Position numbers and translations under genes: made by a program
NCBI GenBank assembly: GCA_964506785.1
Contig: CAZDME010000008.1
Coordinates: 1 to 32,686, forward strand
DNA length: 32,686 nucleotides
Origin: CAZDME01 sp964506785 [NCBI: uncultured bacterium]
GTDB lineage: Bacteria > CAZDME01 > JAYEMH01
Direction: 5' to 3'
Notes under the pieces: generated by a model
Seen by the model: only the letters and a program-made list of their open reading frames with translations
Database searches by the model: none
What the model was told of the DNA's origin: nothing
In this document: piece after piece, positions 5,887-12,250 of the stretch
How the letters are laid out: the number at the start of each line of letters is the position of its first letter
Numbering within the stretch: position 1 is the stretch's first letter

Positions 5887-7089
5887 CTAGTCTATATTCA
5901 ACAGGTGTCCTAATTTTTTTTTCTTGGTGGCCAGATAGCCTAAATTGTTCTTGTTTGGCTTTATCTCAATGGGAATACGCTCGGTTATTTTTAGCCCATA
6001 CCCTTTAAGCCCAATAATTTTCCGGGGATTATTTGTCAGTAATTTTATTTTTTTCAGCCCCAAATCAGCTAAAATCTGGGCCCCCAGGCCATAGTCCCTC
6101 AGGTCAGCTTCAAAACCCAAATGGATATTGGCCTCGACCGTATCTAAACCCTGATCCTGGAGCTCATAGGCTTTAAGCTTCGGCAGAAGCCCAATCCCCC
6201 TTCCTTCCTGCTGCATATAAAGTAGAACTCCTGTTCCCACATCAGCAATTTTTTTTAATGACTGCCGCAGCTGTTCCCCGCAATCACAGCGTTTAGAATG
6301 TAACACATCCCCGGTGAAGCATTCCGAATGGACCCGGACTAAAACATCCTCCTGGCTATTTATCTTCCCGGCCACTAAAGCGATATGGAGTGACTCATCG
6401 AGAAGAGACTGATAGGTAATCATTTGAAAATTGCCAAATTCGGTCGGAAGTCCCGTGGAGGATACTTTTTTAACTAACTTTTCCCTTTGTCTTCGATATT
6501 CAATCAAATCGGCAATAGTGCAGATTTTCAACTTGTGCCTAAGCGCAAATTTCTTAAGCTGGGGAAACCTGGCCATGGTGCCGTCATCATTCATAATTTC
6601 ACAAATTACTCCAGCCGGATATAACCCGGAAAGAACGGCTAAATCCACGGCTGCTTCAGTATGTCCAGCTCGCCTGAGCACCCCGCCTTCTTTACTTCTT
6701 AAAGGGAAAACATGGCCGGGAGAATAAAAATCCTCTTTGCGTGATTGTAGATTTAGAACCTTCTTAACCGTCAGGGCCCGGTCATGAGCGGAGATACCCG
6801 TAGTCGTCCCTTTTTTAGCGTCGATAGATGCGGCAAAATCGGTTTCCCGGGGATTAATTTGATGGCCACTCATTGGGTTGAGTCCCAGCTCGTCTAGCCT
6901 TTTGCCGGCTATGGCTAAACAAACCAGCCCCCGCCCATACTTAGCCATAAAATTAATCGCCTCAGGGCTTACTTTTTCAGCGGCTAAACAGAGGTCGCCT
7001 TCATTCTCGCGGTTCTTATCATCAACAACAATAATCATCTTTCCCTTTTTATAATCAGAAATTGCCTCAAGGATAGGCTGTCTATTCAT
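5887..7089 (-). CDS. ribBA: Bifunctional DHBP synthase / GTP cyclohydrolase II
   Basis: This two-domain enzyme supplies both branches of riboflavin synthesis. The N-terminal domain (about 1-205) makes 3,4-dihydroxy-2-butanone-4-phosphate from ribulose-5-phosphate and shows DDKNRENEGDL, SPGHVFPL, GHTEAAVDL and CEIMNDDGTMAR. The C-terminal domain (about 210-400) opens GTP and shows VRVHSECFTGDVLHSKRCDC with the three zinc cysteines, then MQQEGRGIGL, RDYGLGAQIL and LLTNNP. The 400-residue length is normal. The ATG at 7089 has AGAGGTGA upstream, which overlaps the end of ribE. No key residue is missing. Confidence 0.97.
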   Translation of the reverse strand: MNRQPILEAISDYKKGKMIIVVDDKNRENEGDLCLAAEKVSPEAINFMAKYGRGLVCLAIAGKRLDELGLNPMSGHQINPRETDFAASIDAKKGTTTGISAHDRALTVKKVLNLQSRKEDFYSPGHVFPLRSKEGGVLRRAGHTEAAVDLAVLSGLYPAGVICEIMNDDGTMARFPQLKKFALRHKLKICTIADLIEYRRQREKLVKKVSSTGLPTEFGNFQMITYQSLLDESLHIALVAGKINSQEDVLVRVHSECFTGDVLHSKRCDCGEQLRQSLKKIADVGTGVLLYMQQEGRGIGLLPKLKAYELQDQGLDTVEANIHLGFEADLRDYGLGAQILADLGLKKIKLLTNNPRKIIGLKGYGLKITERIPIEIKPNKNNLGYLATKKKKLGHLLNID

Positions 7090-7095
7090 TGGAAA

Positions 7096-7692
7096 TCACC
7101 TCTTCATTCGGTTCAAATGTTTTTGAACATACTTACCCAAATAATCCAGCTCCAGATTAAGCTCATCGCCAACTTTTTTCCTCCCCAGAGTGGTCTCTTT
7201 CAGCGTATAGGGGACAAGGGCCACTTTAAAAAAACCGGCTTTTATTTCGGCAACAGTTAAACTTACCCCTTCTAAAGCAATAGACCCCCGGGGAACAATC
7301 TGTTTTAACAATTCTAAATTTGTTTCGAGCCATAAATGAACTTCCTTGCTTAATTTTTGTTTTTTAATGATTCTGGCTATTCCGTCAATATGCCCCGAAA
7401 CCAGATGCCCTCCTAATCGCCCATCCAGTTTTACCGCTCTTTCTAAATTCACCTTATCTCCGCACTTCACCTTTCCTAAATTAGTTTTCTTTAAAGTCTC
7501 CTTGACTGCCTCAACCGTAAAATTACTTGAATTACACCTTACCAAAGTCAAGCAAACTCCGTTTATGGCAATACTATCCTTCACTCTTAAATCAGCTAAA
7601 ATCTTATCAGCCGTCACTTCAATCACTCTAAGGCCAAATTGAGAAGAAATCCTTTTTACTCCACCTAATTCCTCGATTATTCCCGTAAACAT
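7096..7692 (-). CDS. ribE: Riboflavin synthase, alpha chain
   Basis: Riboflavin synthase dismutates two lumazine molecules into riboflavin and 5-amino-6-ribitylamino-uracil. The 198-residue protein starts MFTGIIEELG, the hallmark N-terminus, and contains two lumazine-binding repeats (about 1-95 and 96-190). Each has an 'SIA(I/L)(N/E)G(V)(C/S)LT' type block: SIAINGVCLTL and SIALEGVSLTV. GHLVSGHIDG marks the start of the second repeat. GAGGAAAG precedes the ATG. It starts 27 nt after the stop of the shortened ribD. Confidence 0.96.
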   Translation of the reverse strand: MFTGIIEELGGVKRISSQFGLRVIEVTADKILADLRVKDSIAINGVCLTLVRCNSSNFTVEAVKETLKKTNLGKVKCGDKVNLERAVKLDGRLGGHLVSGHIDGIARIIKKQKLSKEVHLWLETNLELLKQIVPRGSIALEGVSLTVAEIKAGFFKVALVPYTLKETTLGRKKVGDELNLELDYLGKYVQKHLNRMKR

Positions 7693-7719
7693 TCTTTCCT
7701 CAAATCAAAAGGGCCAAGG

Positions 7720-8175
7720 CTATTTTTGCAAGGAACCATTTTTTACTATGGAATTAATAAAGTCCTTATTAAGTTCCCGGCATTCGTTTTCTTTAACCCC
7801 TAAACAGACTTCTATTCCCGCCTCTTGAAGAGCCTTAATCCCTCGGCCAGAATTTATTTGATTAGGGTCTATCATCCCAATGACTGTTTTTTGTATGCCG
7901 GCTTTAATAATTTCCGGCACACAGGGCGGTGTTCTGCCGTAATGGACACACGGTTCAAGGTTGACAAAAAGAGTTGCTCCCCGAGAATTTTTCCCGGCCT
8001 TCTTTAAAGCAGCGATTTCCGCATGTTCTCCGCCCAGATAGGCATGGTATCCTCTACCGACAATCCTTCCGTTCTTAACAAGCACTGCACCTACTAAAGG
8101 ATTAGGGCTAACCCGGCCCCTTCCCCGGCGAGCCAGTTCTATCGCTAATTGCATATATTTATCGTTATTGGTCAT
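7720..8175 (-). CDS. ribD: Diaminohydroxyphosphoribosylaminopyrimidine deaminase, RibD deaminase domain only
   Basis: RibD normally carries a zinc deaminase domain and a C-terminal reductase domain (about 360 residues in all) for steps 2 and 3 after GTP opening. This protein has only the deaminase: SPNPLVGAVLV (23-33), the catalytic HAE (51-53), and zinc cysteines C76 and C85 in PCVHYGRTPPC. It ends at residue 151, right after the domain boundary (LNKDFINSIVKNGSLQK), and ribE begins 27 nt later, so the reductase is absent here. I use the ATG at 8175 because the family alignment begins here; a TTG start at 8259 is less likely. Either the reductase is encoded elsewhere or part of the gene was lost. 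Confidence 0.9.
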   Translation of the reverse strand: MTNNDKYMQLAIELARRGRGRVSPNPLVGAVLVKNGRIVGRGYHAYLGGEHAEIAALKKAGKNSRGATLFVNLEPCVHYGRTPPCVPEIIKAGIQKTVIGMIDPNQINSGRGIKALQEAGIEVCLGVKENECRELNKDFINSIVKNGSLQK

Positions 8176-8256
8176 AATTCCATTACCAATTGGGCAAAGG
8201 CGGATTTTAAAACCGCCAAAAATTCTTTTTGAGTCTTTTTTTTGCTTCGCCCAAGG

Positions 8257-8290
8257 CAAAAATAAAAATCCCGAAGATTTCTCTTCGGGG
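8257..8290 (-). terminator. Riboswitch-controlled intrinsic terminator
   Basis: On the minus strand CCCGAAGA-GAAA-TCTTCGGG forms a perfect 8-bp stem with a GAAA tetraloop (8289-8270), followed by ATTTTTATTTTT. The 11 bases forward 8270-8280 are identical to 8500-8510, which form the 5' strand of riboswitch P1. Without FMN the 3' P1 strand GAAGATTT (8318-8311) can pair with the terminator's AAATCTTC (8280-8273) as an antiterminator. With FMN bound, P1 forms and the terminator is free. Confidence 0.85.
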
Positions 8291-8310
8291 AAAAACTATC
8301 AAAGCTATTA

Positions 8311-8510
8311 AAATCTTCTCCCTTCTGGACTTTCACCCCGTTAGAAATCACCTTTAACGGTTACCGCCGGCAACCTATTTCTAACGGGGTTAACCATCGG
8401 CCCTGGATTCACACCAGGTCCATCCGCTCAAAGCTTCTAGCGGAGTTGCGGGCTTTCCTACTCTTACAGGACTACCGCCGGTCGGGAATTCCACCCTGCC
8501 CCGAAGATTT
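8311..8510 (-). ncRNA. FMN riboswitch (RFN element) with an insertion in P6
   Basis: On the minus strand the conserved RFN blocks appear in order: TCTTCGGGGCAGGGTG, ATTCCCGACCGGCGGTAG, AAAGCCCGC, TGAATCCAGGGCCGATGG and GTCCAGAAGGGAGAAGAT. P1 is formed by AAATCTTC and GAAGATTT. The last two blocks are separated by a 54-bp palindromic element in the P6 loop (8336-8389); removing it with one flank gives the normal 'GCCGATGGTGAAAGTCC' type sequence. FMN binding should end transcription ahead of ribD, so this is feedback control of the rib operon. Confidence 0.93.
8336..8389. mobile_element. Palindromic miniature element, copy B (in FMN riboswitch P6 loop)
   Basis: The 54-bp insert has terminal inverted repeats CCCCGTTAGAAAT (8336-8348) and ATTTCTAACGGGG (8377-8389), 13 of 13 paired. 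Flanks are TTCA (8332-8335) and TTAA (8390-8393), a 3-of-4 duplication. The inner part contains its own hairpin (GGTTGCCG and CGGTAACC on the minus strand). Because it folds as a stem and sits at a hairpin tip, it could extend P6 without breaking the aptamer core. Confidence 0.85.
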
Positions 8511-8517
8511 CCGCTTT

Positions 8518-8545
8518 ATTCTAACACAAAAAAAAGAACTGTCAA
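8518..8545 (-). promoter_or_regulatory. Promoter of the riboflavin operon
   Basis: On the minus strand a perfect TTGACA (8540-8545), 16 bp, then TAGAAT (8518-8523). The -10 ends about 8 bp before the riboswitch P1, so transcription would start close to the aptamer. Confidence 0.8.
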
Positions 8546-8577
8546 CTATTTTCTGCCGCTCGCCTGGATTCTGCCGC

Positions 8578-8802
8578 TTACGGCTTATTTCTTTTCAATT
8601 TCTTTATTAACTGCTTGATTCCCTTGGTTCTCTTTTTAGTCAATCTTCTGTTTATCGAGAACTCAAATTTTATGATATCTCCTTCTTTGGCCTCTTTTGG
8701 CAAATACTTCTCTGGGAAATTTATCTCCTGACCTTTTCTATCAAGTAAAACCGCCAGATTCTCTTCGAACCGGTCTATAACTAAATTAATTTTCCCCTTC
8801 AT
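8578..8802 (-). CDS. DUF3006 family protein
   Basis: The 74-residue basic protein matches the DUF3006 pattern: an N-terminal 'VIDRFEENLAVLL' strand region, a 'INFPEKYLPKEAKEGDIIKF' middle and a Lys-rich tail. Such proteins form a small beta-barrel-like fold; their function is not known. Its ATG overlaps the stop of the DsbD/CcdA-like gene (ATGA), so it is translated as the last member of the AmmeMemoRadiSam operon. Confidence 0.75.
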   Translation of the reverse strand: MKGKINLVIDRFEENLAVLLDRKGQEINFPEKYLPKEAKEGDIIKFEFSINRRLTKKRTKGIKQLIKKLKRNKP

Positions 8803-9464
8803 AATCTAATTACCATTCCCATCCTCGAAAGGATTATCTGAAGGCCCCAAAACATCAGAATCAAACCAGCAAAAATTTTCAAAACTTTTAAAAACTTTGT
8901 TTTTGGGATTTTCTGCGGGATGAATCCAGAGAACGCTCCTAGAACAAGCATGGGAGAAATAGTTGTTCCCAAGCCAAAGGCTAAAGTTAGAAGGACGCTT
9001 GAAATTAAATTAGTTGCCTTAATGAAAATATAGGCAAAAACAGCCATCAAAGGCCCGCAAGGGATAATCCCCATCAAAAGCCCCAGGATGAAAACCGTCT
9101 TCAGGTTATGCCTGGTCAATAATTTCCCTAATCCCGGACAAATATTTAATCTATGCTTTCCTAAAATTAGCAAAAAACCGATAAGGAAAATAAATAACCC
9201 GAAAAAAATCTGGAGTTCAAAATTAAACTGGCTTTCCAGGAAGCTATCCAGGTATATTTGTTTGCCTAAACCGAGGAGTAAACCGAATAAAATACAAATG
9301 GTAATTCTTCCCGCCGAAAAAATTAAAGTAGCCTGGAGTCCCTTTTTCCAATTTCCCGCAGTCCCTAAAACGAAGGGAAGGAGAATCGGCGCGCAAACCA
9401 ACAGACAGGTGCTTGAACCGACAAAAATTCCGCCTAAAAAAAGTTCTAAAAAATTTTTATTCAT
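8799..9464 (-). CDS. DsbD/CcdA-like (SafE/TauE-type) membrane redox protein
   Basis: The 221-residue protein has about six membrane segments in two similar halves. Each half has a Cys next to a proline motif in a helix: C24 (CLLVCAP, with C20 also present) and C136 (IPCGP). In DsbD and CcdA the equivalent pair passes electrons from cytoplasmic thioredoxin across the membrane. The sequence fits the 'cytochrome c biogenesis protein transmembrane region' (DsbD_2) group. Function as a thiol-reductant carrier is inferred from these residues. Its start overlaps the stop of the MEMO-AMMECR1 gene by 4 nt and its stop overlaps the DUF3006 start, which ties it to an exported partner system. Confidence 0.82.
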   Translation of the reverse strand: MNKNFLELFLGGIFVGSSTCLLVCAPILLPFVLGTAGNWKKGLQATLIFSAGRITICILFGLLLGLGKQIYLDSFLESQFNFELQIFFGLFIFLIGFLLILGKHRLNICPGLGKLLTRHNLKTVFILGLLMGIIPCGPLMAVFAYIFIKATNLISSVLLTLAFGLGTTISPMLVLGAFSGFIPQKIPKTKFLKVLKIFAGLILMFWGLQIILSRMGMVIRL

Positions 9465-11047
9465 CTCTTTTTTTCATGAAAAACCTGGGCGGTAAAAATA
9501 TACACCTCGGCATTTTCCCGCCAGGCCCCTCGAGGAAGTCCGGCTTTTTCACAAATTCTTTCTAAAAATTCGGCCCGGTCCCAGCCGTATTCGGCGGCTA
9601 CTTGAGGGAGAAGCAATCCAGAATAAATACCCCGGCGGATTACCAGTCCGTGTTTGCCTACTTCAATTCTATTTACATCGGCAATTTTTTCCAAAGGGGA
9701 CAAAACAGAAATTTCGATTTCAATATCCGGAAGTTCCTCCTTAGTCACCGGGGGAAAACGGTGATCTTTAAGGGCGGCTGACAGGGCTGCCTGAGAAACA
9801 GCCTGATAAAGAGGCAAAACTGCCTCGGGGAAACCGATGCATCCGCGCAACCTTCCGCTTTTATTTAAAGTGACAAACGCCCCGCCCAACTTTTTAAGAC
9901 CGTCACTTTTTACCTGAAACTCAGGGATATTCTCTCCTTCTAAAGCATTTTCAATAGATGCCCGGGCAATTTCTAAAAGAAGCCGTTGTTCTTCCTTATC
10001 TAAATCTGACAATTTTCCTTCCTCCTTTCTTACTTTCTCTGTTTTTTCTTCCCGGTAAAAAGCAATAGCGCTATAACCAACAACCCGTTCCTTATCTCTT
10101 AACCAAGGAGGGGCAGTATCTCCGGAATTGGCGTATTTTAAAATTCTCACCTTATCGGCTCCCAGCTCCTTGGCCACTTCCATAATTGTAAGTACACATC
10201 CGGCGCCGCACCATTCACATTGGCCTCTCTCAATGCTGTTATATAACCCCTGGATATCAAATCTCTTGATAAAACCGAGGCTTTTCTTATCAATAGCCGC
10301 GGCCTCTTCATAATTATGGTAATGGGACATATCCGAGCTGGCAATAAGAATAAAAGATTCCTCGGGCAGATTATTCAATATCGCCTCTTTTAAAATCTCA
10401 ACCATATCCCATTTATAACTTCCCATCAGAATCGGCACAATGGTAAACCCCGTTAGGGAATCCCCTTTTTCCCCGGCGCTAACTTTACTTGTGCTTTGTG
10501 GCCCCGACCAATTAATATTTTTTTCTAACGGGGTAAATTCATTTCCCCAAATTTTCTGCAAAAAAGGAAGTTGAACTTCAAGTGAGTGTTCACCGTAATG
10601 GGCTAAGGGGTGAGTTCTTATTTTATCGGAAAAATCCAAAAATCTCTGAGCTAATACTTCGTTAATCGGCACCTGGCCCAAAGGCGTTTCATACATTCCC
10701 CGGGGAAGAATTGAAATGTAATTATAACGAAACTGGTGGCTGGGGCCGATTAGAATTACGGTTTTTTTTGGCTTATTCTCAATTGCCTTGTAGGCATAGG
10801 CGGCTACCGCTCCAGAAAAAGTGTATCCGGCATGAGGAACGATTAAAGCAAGCACTTCTCCCTGAAGTTTTAAATCCGGTGCTTTACCTAAATAACTTTC
10901 CACTTCATTAGAAAGCTTCGCTTCTTCATCGGAATAGAATTGCCCAGCTACGGCCGGCTTCCTTATACGCATCTCCTGGGCGCCGGCAGACACTAATATA
11001 AAAAAAACTAAAATTAAAACGCTAATTGAAGTGATTAAGTCCTTCAT
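9461..11047 (-). CDS. AmmeMemoRadiSam fusion protein (MEMO + AMMECR1 domains), exported, with in-frame element insertion
   Basis: The 528-residue protein begins with a signal peptide (hydrophobic 7-22, probable cleavage after AGA at 21-23). The MEMO domain (about 25-335) shows RKPAVAGQFY, VPHAGYTFSG, GPSHQFRY, SSDMSHYHNY and the Cys region QCEWCGAGC, which cover the His/His/Cys pocket. The AMMECR1 domain (about 350-525) shows LRGCIGFPE, FPPVTKEELPDIEIEISVL and YIFTAQVF. MEMO and AMMECR1 are normally separate proteins (system proteins B and A). Residues 173-202 come from palindromic element C; deleting those 30 codons joins NEF and TIVPILMG as in ordinary MEMO proteins. The gene follows the radical SAM gene by 9 nt and overlaps the DsbD-like gene. 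Confidence 0.92.
   Translation of the reverse strand: MKDLITSISVLILVFFILVSAGAQEMRIRKPAVAGQFYSDEEAKLSNEVESYLGKAPDLKLQGEVLALIVPHAGYTFSGAVAAYAYKAIENKPKKTVILIGPSHQFRYNYISILPRGMYETPLGQVPINEVLAQRFLDFSDKIRTHPLAHYGEHSLEVQLPFLQKIWGNEFTPLEKNINWSGPQSTSKVSAGEKGDSLTGFTIVPILMGSYKWDMVEILKEAILNNLPEESFILIASSDMSHYHNYEEAAAIDKKSLGFIKRFDIQGLYNSIERGQCEWCGAGCVLTIMEVAKELGADKVRILKYANSGDTAPPWLRDKERVVGYSAIAFYREEKTEKVRKEEGKLSDLDKEEQRLLLEIARASIENALEGENIPEFQVKSDGLKKLGGAFVTLNKSGRLRGCIGFPEAVLPLYQAVSQAALSAALKDHRFPPVTKEELPDIEIEISVLSPLEKIADVNRIEVGKHGLVIRRGIYSGLLLPQVAAEYGWDRAEFLERICEKAGLPRGAWRENAEVYIFTAQVFHEKKR
10448..10533. mobile_element. Palindromic miniature element, copy C (in frame in MEMO domain)
   Basis: The 86-bp insert has terminal repeats CCCCGTTAG (10448-10456) and CTAACGGGG (10525-10533), with an exact 4-bp duplication TAAA (10444-10447 and 10534-10537). 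The added length is 90 bp, exactly 30 codons, with no stop in the coding frame. The inserted peptide is polar (starts PLEKNINWSGPQ). Excision of one copy plus one duplication restores GNEFTIVPILMG. The interior shares little with copies A and B. Confidence 0.85.
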
Positions 11048-11056
11048 TTTTCATCT

Positions 11057-12181
11057 CTAATGGGGCCAAATTCCCGGGATGGCTTCCCCGCAAAACTTGC
11101 AAGCACCTTCTTTTATGTTATTCCGCACAATCAGGTAACCTTTCCGTTCAATAAGCAGCTTGCCGCACTTCGGGCAATAGGTGTTTTCCGCGGGATGTCC
11201 GGGAACATTGCCGATATAGACATAATGCAATCCAACTTCCTTGGCAATCCGGTATGCCTTTTCTAAAGTTTTTACCGGCGTCGGAGGCAAATTTCTTATT
11301 TTATATTCCGGGTGGAAACGGGAAAAATGAAGGGGAACATCCTTGCCTAAATTATCCTTAATCCAGATGCACATCTTTCTGATTTGCTCTGGCTCGTCAT
11401 TAAGAGTGGGGATAACTAAATTGGTTATTTCAATCCAGACCCCTTCGCTTTTTAGTATTTTTAGTGTTTCCAAAACTGGCTGAAGTTCAGCCGAACAGGC
11501 TTTTTGATAGAAATCTTTAGAGAATCCTTTTAAATCGACATTTCCTCCGTCTAAATACGGCGCAAGCCCCTTAAGCGGTTCAGGATTGATATATCCGCAG
11601 GAATGAAAAAGATTGAGTATTTTTTCTTTCCTGGCGGCTTTGGCTATGTCGAGCATATATTCATAGAAGCTGGTTGGCTCGGTATAAGTATAAGCAATTG
11701 AAGGACATTTTTTTCTTTTAGCCGCTGCCACCACTTCTTCCGGGGGTAAATTATAGTTATAGGTGTGTTCAGGAGTAGTTTGGGAAATAGTCCAATTCTG
11801 GCAAAATTTACATTTTAAATTACATCCGGCGCTGGCTATAGAAAAAACCGAACTTCCGGGGAGGACATGAAAGAGCGGCTTCTTTTCTACCGGATCGATA
11901 TGCCAGGTGCAAGGATAGCCATAGGTTAAGGTAAAAAGCTTTCCTCCCTTATTGATTCTTACCCTGCACCCCCCCCTTTGCCCTTCGGAAATTAGACAGC
12001 GCCGGGGACAAAGAAGGCATTTGACCATTTCATTATCTAATTTTTTATAAAAAGAGGCCTCTTTCAATTTAAAGAGGCCATAAAAAGATTCTTTTAAACC
12101 CTTAGCCAATACCCCTTCTGAGAAAAAAAGAAGTAAAGATAAGGAAATGATAAATAACCCGACTTTTTCTCTTCTCGTCAT
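11057..12181 (-). CDS. amrS: AmmeMemoRadiSam system radical SAM enzyme, with N-terminal export-type signal
   Basis: The 374-residue protein carries the radical SAM cluster motif CNLKCKFC (C120, C124, C127). An upstream four-Cys set precedes it (CLLCPRRC at 55-62 and C72), and a zinc-ribbon-like tail follows (CPKC ... CKFC near the C-terminus). GNVPGHPAENTYCPKCG and GYPCTWHIDPVEKKPLFH are typical of this family. The N-terminus MTRREKVGLFIISLSLLLFF is a hydrophobic signal or anchor with a twin Arg (TRREKV), somewhat like a Tat signal. The reaction is unknown; the family always travels with MEMO and AMMECR1. Here it is the first gene of the operon, 9 nt before the fusion gene. Confidence 0.9.
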   Translation of the reverse strand: MTRREKVGLFIISLSLLLFFSEGVLAKGLKESFYGLFKLKEASFYKKLDNEMVKCLLCPRRCLISEGQRGGCRVRINKGGKLFTLTYGYPCTWHIDPVEKKPLFHVLPGSSVFSIASAGCNLKCKFCQNWTISQTTPEHTYNYNLPPEEVVAAAKRKKCPSIAYTYTEPTSFYEYMLDIAKAARKEKILNLFHSCGYINPEPLKGLAPYLDGGNVDLKGFSKDFYQKACSAELQPVLETLKILKSEGVWIEITNLVIPTLNDEPEQIRKMCIWIKDNLGKDVPLHFSRFHPEYKIRNLPPTPVKTLEKAYRIAKEVGLHYVYIGNVPGHPAENTYCPKCGKLLIERKGYLIVRNNIKEGACKFCGEAIPGIWPH

Positions 12182-12250
12182 TCTGCTTTGCCGAGTCTAA
12201 ATACATCTTTGTTTAAAATTTTTCTCTGTCCTTTTGATATTGGATTTTGC

